Below, piece by piece: positions 16,710 to 26,545 of a stretch of DNA of 64,000 nucleotides (within the stretch, counting starts at the first letter, position 1; every line of letters begins with the position of its first letter). The notes under the pieces were generated by a model. That model was not told the origin of the DNA and did no database searches. It worked only from the letters and a program-made list of their open reading frames with translations. The stretch is taken from NCBI RefSeq assembly GCF_020782115.1, contig NZ_JAJGMW010000017.1:1-64000 (forward strand), given 5' to 3'. The DNA comes from Leeuwenhoekiella parthenopeia (GTDB lineage Bacteria; Bacteroidota; Bacteroidia; Flavobacteriales; Flavobacteriaceae). Position numbers and translations under genes: made by a program.

Positions 16710-19700
16710 TTGAATCAAAAAATACGAATTTATCTACTCTTTCAACTCGTTTTTGTCCTGGGCAGTTATGCCCAAAACGGAAGGATTTTTTCTTCAGATT
16801 CAGAATTGTCAAGTAGTTTAATCAATGCTATTTATCAGGATCATAAAGGCTACATCTGGATTGCTACCGAAGACGGGCTTAACAAATACGACGGTGCTAA
16901 ATTTGTAACCTATAAAAAGAATGCAAACGATTCTACTTCCCTCCTGAATAATTACGTAAAAAGCATTTTTGAAGACCGAAATAACAATCTGTATTTCGGC
17001 CTTTTTAACGGGCTACAGATTTATGACCATGCTACAGACGCGTTTAAGCAAATTCCGCTTTCTATTGGTTTAGAATATGCTTACGATGCGCACGTCACGT
17101 CGCTGACCCAGCGCAAGAACGGTGAAATTCTCATAGGTACCTCGGGCCGAGGGGTATTCCGGCTACAGAAACAGGGTGATGATTATCTGGCCGAAAATCT
17201 TCCGGGATTTTTACCCACTGCTTTTGTTGATCATATTTATCAGGACAGCCGGCACAGGCTTTGGTTTATTACCCCGGAAACAGGAGTTTTTCTCGTAGAT
17301 CAAAATAATACCGTAACCCCTCTGTTACAAAATGGTAAGGTGCGCGCCACAGTGTCTACCGTGGCAGAAGGTAAAAACGGTAGCATTTACGTAGGCACTT
17401 ACACCGAAGGCCTGTTTAAATACAACGAAAAAAAGAAGGTTTTTGAATCGATTCCCAATACTCAAAACCTGGTCATTCACAGTCTGCACCTCAACTCAGA
17501 AGATGAAATGCTGGTTGGAACAGACGGGGACGGACTTTATAAATTTGATCCTTCCACACAAAAGCTGGAACCCTATCCTATCATCATATCCAGTTTTGAC
17601 TCATCGAGATCAAAAGTTCACGATATCGTTGAGGATAACGAAGGAAACACCTGGCTGAGTCTTTATCAAAAAGGCGTAGTTCTGCTTCCTAAAAAGGAAA
17701 ACAATTTTAATTACATCGGTTACGAGTCGAGCAAACTGGACATTATAGGTTCTAATTGCGTGATGTCTGTTTTTAAAGATTCAAGAGGTATTTTATGGGT
17801 GGGGACCGATGGAGACGGCCTTTATAGTATTTCACCCCAAAATGAAGTACTAAAACATTATAAAGACCAAAACTACCTCGGCAGCAAACTCAACACGGTA
17901 GTCTCTATTTATGAAGACAGCCAAAATACCATTTGGATTGGCACCTATTTAAATGGCCTGGCGAAAATCAAAAAAAACTCTGAAACCATTGATTTTGTTA
18001 CCGATCTGATGGATGAATACGGAAATCCCGTAAAGAGTATTTACAGTATCGTGGAAGATTCCAGGCAAAATCTGTGGCTGGGCTCTATGGGTTCGGGTCT
18101 TTTTAAACTCAGTCTCAACACCAATGCCATCACAGCGTGCAATGTACAAATAGCAGATGCGCCATTAGGACCTAAATTTTTCAACAACAGATGGATAAAT
18201 GATTTATTACTTAGTGAAAGTCAGGATATCCTGTATGTAGCTTCGTATGACGGTATCAGCAGGTTTCATCTCAAAACAGAGCAATTCCTGTCTTTTGAAA
18301 CCGGTATTCGCCGATTTGACGGTGAGATCGTGTACACCATTCTCAAAGACGCCGAAGCTTATCTTTGGATTGGTACCGCAAACGGTTTGAAGAAAATAGA
18401 CGGGGAATTGAATGGACTGGCCCACTACACCATAGAAGACGGCCTGCCAAACAACACCATTTGCGCTATAGAACAGGACAGCAACGGGATGCTGTGGGTA
18501 AGTACCAATCAGGGAATTTCAGAATTTAATCCGGCTAAGGAAACCTTTCTCAATTACTACTTCAACGATGGTTTACAGGGCAATGAGTTCAGCAAAAATG
18601 CTTCTTATCTGTATGAAGAAAATCAGTTGATCTTTGGCGGAATTAACGGGGTCACCTATTTCAACCCACAAACCATTTTAGAAACAGACAAGAAACCGGA
18701 TATCTACATTATAGATGTCTATCTGCAAAATACGCCCATTCGCAAAGGGATGAAATCGGGCTCCTATGAAATTTTAGATAAAGCCATTATCGAGGCAGAC
18801 ACCATCAATCTTGCCTATCGGGATAATTCATTCAGTCTGGAATTTTCTTCGATGGAGTACCGGAATCCCAAACGCATCTCCTATGCCTATGCGATAAATA
18901 ACGGTCCCTGGATTAATCTTACGCAGGGGGTTAATACCGTGGCTTTTGACAATCTGGAAGCCGGCACCTATAATTTTAAACTGCGGGCTAAAGACTACGA
19001 CCAGTTTTCGGAAATCAAGAATTTTACGGCCATCATACACCCGCTCTGGTATCTATCGCCTGCCGCCAAACTGGGGTATTTTATTGTGTTTGTAATCATC
19101 ATTGCCTTTGTAATCTACCAGTTAAAACAACGTCAGGAAAGCAGAAACCGACTGAGGGAATATCAAAAATCAAGACAAATCAACGAGGCCAAACTGCAAT
19201 TTCTCACTAACATCTCGCACGATATTCGCACGCCGCTTACGATGATCATCAATCCGCTTAAAAAGTTGCTGCACACTGATGAAGATCCCATACGCCGCAA
19301 ATCATACAAGACGATGATGCGCAATACAGATCGCATTTACCATCTGGCAAACCAGCTTCTTGATGTGCGCAAAATTGACAGCGGTCAACTCGAACTTCGT
19401 TTTGAGAAGGTCGAAATGGTTTCTTATATAGCAGAAATCTGTGCCATTTTTGAGGATCAAATTGAAGCCAAAGCGATTGAGTTTGAATTTAAACACGAAA
19501 TGGATGCGCTTTTTGCCTGGGTAGATCCCAATTATTTTGATAAGATCATTCAAAACCTGGTTGCAAACTCCCTGAAGTTTGTCAAAAAAGGCGGAAAAAT
19601 TCAGGTAGTGCTCGAAACCAAACCCAACGAAGAGCAGGCAAATCACCCGGGCTTCTTTGAAGTTTGTGTTATTGATGATGGTATCGGCATTAAGAAAGGT

Positions 19701-20768
19701 ATGGAAAATTTAGTCTTTGACCGGTTCTACCAGGTTAAGGGAACTCCGCATCATCTGGAAGGAACAGGTATAGGGCTTAACCTTACCCGCTCTATCGCCG
19801 AATTGCATCATGGTACCATTTATGCCGAAAATAACGAAGATGGCAAAGGCTGTAAGTTTGTAACCCGCATTCCTCTTGGAGATGCACATTTGCTTCCGCA
19901 TCAGTTGTATGAAAGTGAATTGAAGCATTCCGGGAATGAGCCTGCACCACAGGAAATCACCAGGTCTGAAGCACTTCCGGAGAAAGAAGTCACGCAAAGC
20001 GGCACTAAAATCCTGGTTGTTGACGATGACCTCGAAATACGCAAATACATCAAAAGAGAGCTGGGCGACCGCTTTAAAGTAGCATTGGCTGCTAACGGAA
20101 AAGAAGCGCTGGCCTATGTATTGAAAGAAGCTCCCGATCTCGTGATCAGCGATATTATGATGCCCGAAATGGACGGTTTAGAACTGTGCAGACGCATCAA
20201 GAAAAACATCAACATCAACCACATTCCGGTGATACTGCTTACGGCTAAATCAACACAGGAGCGCAATCTGGAAAGTTTGAATCTGGGGGCTGATGCCTAT
20301 ATCCCCAAGCCTTTTGACGTGGCCATTTTACAAAAAACAGCGCTGAATCTCATTCAAAACCGCAAGCTGCTTAAGAATAACTACGACGGCAGTCAATTGC
20401 AGGAAGATAAGGTTAAACAGGTAGAGCTGGAAAGTTCTGATGAAATCCTGTTGAAAAAGGTAATGGGTTATATCAACGATAATTTAGATAACCCCAACCT
20501 GAATGTGGAAATGATCGCCAATGCTGTGGGTATTAGCCGCGTGCACCTGTATCGCAAACTAAAAGAATTGACCAATCAATCGGCTAGCGATCTGATGAAA
20601 AACATTCGTTTAAAACAAGCGGCAGATCTTTTGGCTGCAAAATCTATAAGTGTGGCTGAAGTAGCTTATGCGGTAGGTTTCTCCAATTTATCAACCTTCT
20701 CCACCAGCTTTAAAAACCTCTACGGAATTCCCCCTAAAAAGTACCAGGAGACCCATCTTAAAGAATAA
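16710..20768 (+). CDS. Hybrid two-component system sensor/regulator (HTCS)
   Basis: 1352 residues. The start is TTG at 16710, chosen because the signal peptide MNQKIRIYLLFQLVFVLGSY directly follows and no ATG fits. Order of parts: periplasmic two-bladed propeller sensor of Reg_prop repeats (about 25-710, for example HKGYIWIATEDGLNKYDG), Y_Y_Y domain (about 715-775), one membrane helix (about 784-806), histidine kinase with His837 in NISHDIRTP and an ATP-binding domain (GIGIKKG, GTGIGLNL), receiver domain with Asp1148 in ISDIMMPEMDG, and an AraC-type DNA-binding domain at the end. Such proteins sense an oligosaccharide in the periplasm and activate a Sus-type locus. Its position between the two arms of the xylan locus points to xylan fragments. 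It converges with the CE15 gene 12 bases away. Confidence 0.95.
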   Translation: MNQKIRIYLLFQLVFVLGSYAQNGRIFSSDSELSSSLINAIYQDHKGYIWIATEDGLNKYDGAKFVTYKKNANDSTSLLNNYVKSIFEDRNNNLYFGLFNGLQIYDHATDAFKQIPLSIGLEYAYDAHVTSLTQRKNGEILIGTSGRGVFRLQKQGDDYLAENLPGFLPTAFVDHIYQDSRHRLWFITPETGVFLVDQNNTVTPLLQNGKVRATVSTVAEGKNGSIYVGTYTEGLFKYNEKKKVFESIPNTQNLVIHSLHLNSEDEMLVGTDGDGLYKFDPSTQKLEPYPIIISSFDSSRSKVHDIVEDNEGNTWLSLYQKGVVLLPKKENNFNYIGYESSKLDIIGSNCVMSVFKDSRGILWVGTDGDGLYSISPQNEVLKHYKDQNYLGSKLNTVVSIYEDSQNTIWIGTYLNGLAKIKKNSETIDFVTDLMDEYGNPVKSIYSIVEDSRQNLWLGSMGSGLFKLSLNTNAITACNVQIADAPLGPKFFNNRWINDLLLSESQDILYVASYDGISRFHLKTEQFLSFETGIRRFDGEIVYTILKDAEAYLWIGTANGLKKIDGELNGLAHYTIEDGLPNNTICAIEQDSNGMLWVSTNQGISEFNPAKETFLNYYFNDGLQGNEFSKNASYLYEENQLIFGGINGVTYFNPQTILETDKKPDIYIIDVYLQNTPIRKGMKSGSYEILDKAIIEADTINLAYRDNSFSLEFSSMEYRNPKRISYAYAINNGPWINLTQGVNTVAFDNLEAGTYNFKLRAKDYDQFSEIKNFTAIIHPLWYLSPAAKLGYFIVFVIIIAFVIYQLKQRQESRNRLREYQKSRQINEAKLQFLTNISHDIRTPLTMIINPLKKLLHTDEDPIRRKSYKTMMRNTDRIYHLANQLLDVRKIDSGQLELRFEKVEMVSYIAEICAIFEDQIEAKAIEFEFKHEMDALFAWVDPNYFDKIIQNLVANSLKFVKKGGKIQVVLETKPNEEQANHPGFFEVCVIDDGIGIKKGMENLVFDRFYQVKGTPHHLEGTGIGLNLTRSIAELHHGTIYAENNEDGKGCKFVTRIPLGDAHLLPHQLYESELKHSGNEPAPQEITRSEALPEKEVTQSGTKILVVDDDLEIRKYIKRELGDRFKVALAANGKEALAYVLKEAPDLVISDIMMPEMDGLELCRRIKKNININHIPVILLTAKSTQERNLESLNLGADAYIPKPFDVAILQKTALNLIQNRKLLKNNYDGSQLQEDKVKQVELESSDEILLKKVMGYINDNLDNPNLNVEMIANAVGISRVHLYRKLKELTNQSASDLMKNIRLKQAADLLAAKSISVAEVAYAVGFSNLSTFSTSFKNLYGIPPKKYQETHLKE

Positions 20769-20780
20769 GACTGAAAAAGG

Positions 20781-22142
20781 TTAATCCCAATACCGGTGTG
20801 TCCACGCAATCCAGGTACTCCAGTTAGGCCCCGTAGAATGGCCACCGCCATGCTGTCTAAAAGCCAGTTCGCCGGAGGTAAGTGCAGTTCCCATAACCGG
20901 AAAATCGGTAGTTCCCGGCCCCTTTAGGCCGTACAACTCATAAACCGGTGCAGCTTCAACCGCTGCTTCAAACATGCCTTTGGCATCTACCCACTGTCCT
21001 TCTATTTTAGGAGAGCCCGCGCTTATAAAGACAGGTCTGGGTGCACAGAGCGCGATGAGCTGATGTGCATCTACCGGGAAATCAGTTAGCGTTTTGATAC
21101 TGGCATACTTGAGAAAATTCCCGGCAAACCAGTGGTATTCGGCAGGAGAAGCGAGGTTTTCGAGCATCTCACCAAAATTTCGGCGTAATAAAGACGCACC
21201 ACCGGCTCCTGACGAACCAATAAAACCCAGTGAAATACGTCTGTCAAAGGCCATCGCTACCAAAGCGGCTTTCCCGTATCGCGATGTACCTTCAACTGCA
21301 AGCCGTTTGGTATCCAGATCTGTTCGGGTTTCGAAATAATCAATTAATTTGCTCGCACCCCAGCCCCACGCACGCAAAGCACCCCATTGCTCAGGACTTC
21401 TGGATTTACCCTGATTGACCAGACCAATGATTCCGGTGTTTAAGCCGGCACCGTGATCTGCCTGAATGGAAGAAACGTCTAAAATGGCATAACCCCAGCC
21501 CTGATATGCCAGTTGCTGTTTAAAGCCCGGCTCATAAGGAGAGCTAAAATAACTGCGGGGTTCTTCTGTCTTGCCAAAAGGAGCGTTTAAAAATCCAAAC
21601 TGAATTACAACAGGAATCGCTGAATCTCCCATTGTTTTAGGGATACCCAAAAGTGCTTCGATACTCAGGCTAAGCTTAGGATAGCTGCTGTTATCTACAG
21701 TTCCCAACAGATGTTGTTCCAGTATCGGAATACCGCCAATCACAGTATCTTTTTCCGATTTGACGATCCAGGAAACTGCCGGAATAGCATCAGGTAAGGC
21801 ACCGTACATTTCGCTTTCAAAAGCCGCTATTAACTCGGGCCGTTTTAGATTTTCCCAGTCTGCTACCGAATTGATTGTTTTGCCTGATTGAGTGGTCAAT
21901 AAAGAGGGTAATCTATACGCACCCACTTGATTTTCATCAAAATTAGCAGCGTTGGGATCATTCGGGTTACCGGAAGGACCGGGCCGGTTTTCCTGATCAA
22001 TCCCCAAAGTCTTTTTCATTTGAAGAAAATCGGCATAACTAGAGCGGTTTATACTGTCTCTTAATGCTGAAGTGTTTTGGCTGTAAAACGAAAGAGGTAC
22101 GAAAACGGTGAAAATGAGACCACGCTGAATACGTCTGAACAT
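20781..22142 (-). CDS. CE15 glucuronoyl methylesterase
   Basis: 453 residues with an N-terminal hydrophobic signal (RGLIFTVFVPLSFYSQ). CE15 enzymes cut the ester between 4-O-methyl-glucuronic acid on xylan and lignin alcohols. The alpha/beta-hydrolase nucleophile is Ser287 in EGTSRYGKAAL, close to the usual GCSRxGKGA motif. The segments IGSSGAGGASLLRRNFGE and APRPVFISAG, and the His-rich HGGGHSTGPNW at 431-441 with the catalytic His, are all in the expected order. The N-terminal GNPNDPNAANFDE and ADWENLKRPEL match the secreted bacterial form. It is the last gene of the GH10-GH43-GH43-CE15 unit, 69 bases after the GH43 gene. Confidence 0.9.
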   Translation of the reverse strand: MFRRIQRGLIFTVFVPLSFYSQNTSALRDSINRSSYADFLQMKKTLGIDQENRPGPSGNPNDPNAANFDENQVGAYRLPSLLTTQSGKTINSVADWENLKRPELIAAFESEMYGALPDAIPAVSWIVKSEKDTVIGGIPILEQHLLGTVDNSSYPKLSLSIEALLGIPKTMGDSAIPVVIQFGFLNAPFGKTEEPRSYFSSPYEPGFKQQLAYQGWGYAILDVSSIQADHGAGLNTGIIGLVNQGKSRSPEQWGALRAWGWGASKLIDYFETRTDLDTKRLAVEGTSRYGKAALVAMAFDRRISLGFIGSSGAGGASLLRRNFGEMLENLASPAEYHWFAGNFLKYASIKTLTDFPVDAHQLIALCAPRPVFISAGSPKIEGQWVDAKGMFEAAVEAAPVYELYGLKGPGTTDFPVMGTALTSGELAFRQHGGGHSTGPNWSTWIAWTHRYWD

Positions 22143-22211
22143 AGATTTGGTTTAAATGATAACAATATAAAACCCACGCCAGACGCACCCGCTAAGCTCC
22201 TAAAAGTACTC

Positions 22212-23537
22212 TTACTTAAACTGAAGCCAGTCTATTGCGGCTGCGCCGGAAATCACTTTGATTTCAAGGTCGTGTATCCCAACCTCCGGATTAGCAAGTT
22301 TAAAATCAAGGCTTCTCCAGCCTGTACTATCGGGAATATTCAGTTTTGTAATGGGCTGATTAGTATCTGCGAAGGAAAGTTCGAGTACTGCTCCTCCTTC
22401 CGCCTTTACGTGAAGAACAATCTCAGAGCGTCCGCTCTCAAAATCAACCTGATTGTAGCGAATGAAGTCGCCTGCACTTAAAACTGCGTGCCAACCTTTA
22501 AAAGGCGTTTCGGGATCGTTAAACTGAATTGTTGCCGAGTCGCTCTTACTGCTGTAACGGTCTAGTTGTATCGTTTCGGTGGCCTTATTTATGCCAATAC
22601 CACGCAAGGTAGGCTGTACTTTTCTGATCGTACCATCCCGATTAAACGAAAGACTATCTGCGCGAATAGAGCGGTTTTTATCAAAATCGGGAGACAGGTC
22701 GTTGTGATGGTAAAACAAATACCATTGATCTTTGAAGTTTACTATTGACTGATGATTTGTCCAGCATCCCGTAGGGCTTTCATCCATAATGACACCGGTT
22801 ACGGTAAAGGGACCTTCCGGCGTGGGACCCATAGCGTATTCTAAACGTTCGGTTTTATTCTCCACGTGTGGATAGGTAAGATAGTAGAGTCCGTTTCGCT
22901 CAAAAACAAAAGGCCCTTCCTTAAGTCCTTCCTGCGGGAGATTGGCAATTACCTGAGGTTCTGAGGCCAGTTCGGTCATATTAGGCTTTAATTTAGCCAC
23001 AAAAATGTTTCCTCCTGACCAATATAAGTAGGCTTGCCCGTCTGCATCTATAAAGACATTTGGGTCTATACCGTCTACTCCGGCAATGGGATTTTCCTGA
23101 GGAACAAAAGGCCCCTCAGGCGAATCGCTGATCGCTACTCCTATTTTGAAACCTTTCGCATCTTTCGGTTTGGTAGGAAAGTAAAAATAATATTTGCCGT
23201 CGCGCTCCACGCAATCCGGAGCCCACATGCTGTAGCCCGAAGGATCTGCCCAGGCCACTTCGGTCTGACTTAAAATCGCTCCGTGATCTTTCCACGTTGT
23301 GAGATTATCTGAAGAAAATACGTGGTAATCTTCCATACAAAACCAGCCTACGCGTCCTTTATTTTCGGTACATAAAATGTCGTGCGAGGGATACACGTAA
23401 AGCTTGCCGTCAAAAACCCGGGCCGTTGGATCTGCTGTATACTGATCTAAAATCAACGGATTTTGTGCCCGTATTGAAAAGGAATTCAAACAGATCGCCA
23501 AAAGTGTAAAAAAAGTGATTTTTGAAGGGATACGCAT
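22212..23537 (-). CDS. GH43 arabinofuranosidase/xylosidase with CBM6-like domain
   Basis: 441 residues with signal peptide MRIPSKITFFTLLAICLNSF up to about residue 25. The five-bladed propeller of GH43 is seen from Asp36 in TADPTARVFDGKLYVY (catalytic base) through GYSMWAPDCVERDGKYYFYF to KEGPFVFERNGLYYLTY, which carries the acid Glu. The last 120 residues (ATETIQLDRYSS to IDWLQFK) resemble a CBM6 carbohydrate-binding module. Likely work is the removal of arabinose or xylose from (arabino)xylan fragments; I cannot fix the subfamily or which sugar is released. It is separated by 14 bases from the preceding GH43 gene of the unit, so it is co-transcribed with it. Confidence 0.85.
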   Translation of the reverse strand: MRIPSKITFFTLLAICLNSFSIRAQNPLILDQYTADPTARVFDGKLYVYPSHDILCTENKGRVGWFCMEDYHVFSSDNLTTWKDHGAILSQTEVAWADPSGYSMWAPDCVERDGKYYFYFPTKPKDAKGFKIGVAISDSPEGPFVPQENPIAGVDGIDPNVFIDADGQAYLYWSGGNIFVAKLKPNMTELASEPQVIANLPQEGLKEGPFVFERNGLYYLTYPHVENKTERLEYAMGPTPEGPFTVTGVIMDESPTGCWTNHQSIVNFKDQWYLFYHHNDLSPDFDKNRSIRADSLSFNRDGTIRKVQPTLRGIGINKATETIQLDRYSSKSDSATIQFNDPETPFKGWHAVLSAGDFIRYNQVDFESGRSEIVLHVKAEGGAVLELSFADTNQPITKLNIPDSTGWRSLDFKLANPEVGIHDLEIKVISGAAAIDWLQFK

Positions 23538-23551
23538 CAGTGAACGTTCTT

Positions 23552-25126
23552 TTATTGGGAATGCTTAATGGTATCTTCAATCTCAAAATAATCAAAGTCT
23601 ACCCAGCCTCCGGGTGTTTCAGCAGCATAGTTAAACAGGCCGAAGCGGTAGCCCATAAAATGAGGCAAGGTGTATTGCATTTGTAAAACGCTGCCCAGCT
23701 CGTTCCAGGTTTGTCCGTCAAGGCTGTAATAGAAATAGGCTTTATCGGTGCGGTCTCTAAAATCGCATTCGATCTTAAGGAATACTTCATTTTGATTGAA
23801 GGGTAAGGTTGCTATAACACCGCCGTCTTCCGCATTTTTACTCATGTAAATTTCTTTTCCGTCGGCCTTAGACCGCACTCCGATAATCCCGTATTTTTTT
23901 TGAAGAACCGATAGGCCTGCGTGGTCACCGGCTTTCATTTGAGAAACATCAAGTTTTACGGTACCGCTGGAAACCGGTCCTAACGTTCGCTGCGTGAGTG
24001 TATTTTTAGCCTGAATAAAAGCGGTATCGATTCTTCCGGTTTTAAGTCTTAAAAAACCGGGACGCTCTTCAACAGACCACAGGTCGTTATTCGGGTTGTG
24101 ATTCCATTGCCAAACCAAAGGCAAAGCCGGGTCCCCCTTTTCCCGGCTGAAATCGTCTGAATGCACAATACCGGGAATAATACTCTCGTTTTTGGGTAAA
24201 TTAAGGGTCTCCGGCACTTTACCATCTACACCTAGTACCGGCCAGCCGTCTTTCCATTCTGCAGGAACGAGATAAGGAATTCTACCCACTGCCCCACTGT
24301 CCTGAAACAGATAGGCATACCAGTCGCCATCTGGAGTATCGATGAGTCCGCCCTGAGCCACACCCTTGTCTTGGAGGGCAACACGGCCTTCATAAGGTCC
24401 CGTGATCTGGTCTGCACGATGTACGACTACGGTGCGCATTCCGCCGCGTGGCCAGGTGATATTGAATAAATAAAATTTACCGTCGTGCTTAAACACCTGA
24501 GAACCTTCAGCAGGCAGGATGTAATTAGAACCTATAGGATCTGTTGCATTCTTGATAAGCACGTGTTTGGTTTCTTCTTTTACGCCAGACAGGTCTTCTT
24601 TTAGCTCTACCATACTGAGCTCACCCGCACCCCAGATCATGTAAATCTTTCCGTCTTCAAAAAAAAGCGTGTGATCATGATACGCCGGTTTAAACTCGTG
24701 TACTTCCCAGGGACCGTTTTCAATATCCTTTGTGGTATAAATATGAGTCATCCCTGATGTTGCGGCAAAAGTTGAGAGGTAATACATCCCCTCGTGATAG
24801 CGCAGGGAGCTAGCCCAGGAACCCCGCCCGTAGGTTTGCTCTCCGTTATCAAGATTCATTGCATCGTTATCTACCAAGGTATCGTAGGCATAATTAACCA
24901 GCTTCCAATTTGTGAGATCTGTAGATTTCATAATAGGAACACCCGGACTCATGTGCATCGTAGTGCTGCTCATATAATAGGTATCGCCCCGGCGAATGAT
25001 TGACATATCAGGGACGTCTGCGTGTATCAGCGGGTTTTGTGCTACTTCCTGAGCGCTGACCGTAAAAAATGAGCAATAAAGGAAAGCCCCGCACAGAAAG
25101 GCAGATTTGAAAAAGCTGTTTAACAT
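23552..25126 (-). CDS. GH43 beta-xylosidase/arabinofuranosidase (GH43_12-like) with DUF1349 domain
   Basis: 524 residues with a signal peptide up to about residue 25. The N-terminal propeller has NPLIHADVPDMSIIRRGDTY, with the catalytic-base Asp40, then GRGSWASSLRYHEGMYYLST and PAEGSQVFKHDGKFYLFN with the acid Glu. From about residue 320 (HSDDFSREKGDPALPLVWQW onward) a beta-sandwich of the GH43 C2/DUF1349 type shapes the active site. This two-domain arrangement is usual for GH43 subfamily 12 and related xylosidases and arabinofuranosidases in Bacteroidota xylan loci. Its stop lies 14 bases from the following GH43 start, and its own start is 6 bases after the GH10 stop, so the three are one transcript. 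Confidence 0.88.
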   Translation of the reverse strand: MLNSFFKSAFLCGAFLYCSFFTVSAQEVAQNPLIHADVPDMSIIRRGDTYYMSSTTMHMSPGVPIMKSTDLTNWKLVNYAYDTLVDNDAMNLDNGEQTYGRGSWASSLRYHEGMYYLSTFAATSGMTHIYTTKDIENGPWEVHEFKPAYHDHTLFFEDGKIYMIWGAGELSMVELKEDLSGVKEETKHVLIKNATDPIGSNYILPAEGSQVFKHDGKFYLFNITWPRGGMRTVVVHRADQITGPYEGRVALQDKGVAQGGLIDTPDGDWYAYLFQDSGAVGRIPYLVPAEWKDGWPVLGVDGKVPETLNLPKNESIIPGIVHSDDFSREKGDPALPLVWQWNHNPNNDLWSVEERPGFLRLKTGRIDTAFIQAKNTLTQRTLGPVSSGTVKLDVSQMKAGDHAGLSVLQKKYGIIGVRSKADGKEIYMSKNAEDGGVIATLPFNQNEVFLKIECDFRDRTDKAYFYYSLDGQTWNELGSVLQMQYTLPHFMGYRFGLFNYAAETPGGWVDFDYFEIEDTIKHSQ

Positions 25127-25132
25127 GGATGA

Positions 25133-26278
25133 TTACTTTTGAGCCAGCAGCATAATAGAGTCTACTACCCCTTTTGGTTTATTTTGTCTGTCGAAAAGTA
25201 AAGGATAATCGGTACGCCCGCCAACAGGCCAGTTGTTTCTCCAGGAATTGCCGTCGTTAACTCCCCAAAATGTAACCTTGTCCAATTTGTCTTCGTGCTT
25301 TAGAAAAAGTTTGAAGAAGTCAAGGCAACGGGCATTAAAAGCGATACTTACGCTATCGGGCAATTTATCCGGATAGGGATTCATACGATCTTCATAATCA
25401 AAATTTGCAGATACCTCTGCGCCCTGATTTTTCCAGGGAGAAGGCAGTACGGTGATATCAAATTCGGTTACAGCAACCTTAAGTCCAAGATCTGAGAAAG
25501 CTTCAATGGTTTTTTCAAACTCTTCAAGTTCGGGATAGTCCATACCCACGTGACCTTGCATTCCAACGCCATGAATAGGCACACCCTGTTCCTGTAATTT
25601 TTTGATCATTCTCACGATTCCATCTCTTTTTTCGGGAACTGAGGTAGAATAATCATTGTAGTAAAGTTCTGCTTCAGGATCTGCTTCGTGTGCAGTCTCA
25701 AAAGCCAGCTTAATAAAGTCTTCTCCCAGCAATTTATAAAATTTGCTTTCACGAAGGCTGCCATCGTCTAAAACCGCTTCATTAACCACATCCCAGGTTT
25801 TTATGCGTCCCTTGTAGCGGGTAACCACAGTTGTAATGTGCTCTTTCATGCGTTTAATAAGTTCGTCTTTATCGATCTCATTTCCTGCATCGTCTTTAAA
25901 GAACCATTTAGGTGTTTGTGAATGCCAGATTAGTGTATGCCCGTGTATGACCATACCATTTTCCTCCCCAAAGGCTACAAATTTATCTGCAGTGTCCCAT
26001 TGGTATTTTCCCTTTTCGGGTACAAGCCGCTCACTTTTCATGCAGTTTTCTGCAACGATTGAGTTAAAATTAGCCTTTACAACCTCGATTTCTTCGGGAT
26101 TGTAGCCATTGATCTGGCGTTCGTTAAGGGCAGTGCCCAACAAAAACTTACCGGCCAGGGCGTCTTTTAAGACTAAAGGTTTTTCAGCTTCGAGCATGGC
26201 TGTATCAGCTTCAGATGCCTTTTGCTTGCAGCTTAAAATGAGCGTGGCGATTAAAAAAAGGTAGATTAGGTTTTTCAT
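25133..26278 (-). CDS. GH10 endo-1,4-beta-xylanase, lipoprotein
   Basis: 381 residues. A lipoprotein signal ends at Cys17 (LILSCKQK), so it is anchored to a membrane. The single GH10 barrel is complete: VAENCMKSERLVPEKG, HGHTLIWHSQTPKW, the acid/base Glu167 in TWDVVNEAVLDDG, YYNDYS, GVGMQGHVG, the nucleophile Glu272 in VAVTEFDIT and the closing FWGVNDGNSWRN. It cuts the xylan backbone, probably long chains at the surface or imported oligosaccharides in the periplasm. It is the first gene of the GH10-GH43-GH43-CE15 unit and has its own promoter with a LacI-type palindrome upstream. Confidence 0.96.
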   Translation of the reverse strand: MKNLIYLFLIATLILSCKQKASEADTAMLEAEKPLVLKDALAGKFLLGTALNERQINGYNPEEIEVVKANFNSIVAENCMKSERLVPEKGKYQWDTADKFVAFGEENGMVIHGHTLIWHSQTPKWFFKDDAGNEIDKDELIKRMKEHITTVVTRYKGRIKTWDVVNEAVLDDGSLRESKFYKLLGEDFIKLAFETAHEADPEAELYYNDYSTSVPEKRDGIVRMIKKLQEQGVPIHGVGMQGHVGMDYPELEEFEKTIEAFSDLGLKVAVTEFDITVLPSPWKNQGAEVSANFDYEDRMNPYPDKLPDSVSIAFNARCLDFFKLFLKHEDKLDKVTFWGVNDGNSWRNNWPVGGRTDYPLLFDRQNKPKGVVDSIMLLAQK

Positions 26279-26373
26279 TAAATTAAATTAAATTTTATAC
26301 ATAAAAGGTTCAGGGATATTCCTACTTCTAAAAGATTACCTGTTTTAGATTGTTTTTAAACTATTGGAGTTCT

Positions 26374-26381
26374 CAAAATTA
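26374..26381 (-). promoter_or_regulatory. Candidate promoter of the GH10-GH43-GH43-CE15 unit
   Basis: On the minus strand TAATTTTG fits the TAnnTTTG -7 element. A TTG lies 18 bases upstream of it, inside the palindrome at 26399-26410, at about the right distance for a -33 element. The transcript leader would be roughly 90 bases. Confidence 0.55.
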
Positions 26382-26398
26382 GAACATTGCTAATTTAA

Positions 26399-26410
26399 GC
26401 AATCGATTGC
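26399..26410. promoter_or_regulatory. LacI-type operator overlapping the GH10 promoter
   Basis: Perfect 12-bp palindrome GCAATCGATTGC, whose inner ten bases equal the two palindromes before GH67. It covers the presumed -33 region, a position where a bound repressor would block RNA polymerase. Confidence 0.7.
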
Positions 26411-26545
26411 GTCGATTTACTATTACCCCAAAACATTTTTTTCTTTTTTTGATTTGGATCGTGGGAGCTTACAGACATGCTATTAAAAAGGGAATGTATA
26501 GTTACTAAAATGGCTATTGGTTTAAAGCCGCACATTAAAAAAAAC

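Noticed and set aside
19302-19646. 114-codon minus-strand frame inside the hybrid regulator
   Set aside because: It covers the conserved kinase domain on the other strand and shows no protein features of its own.
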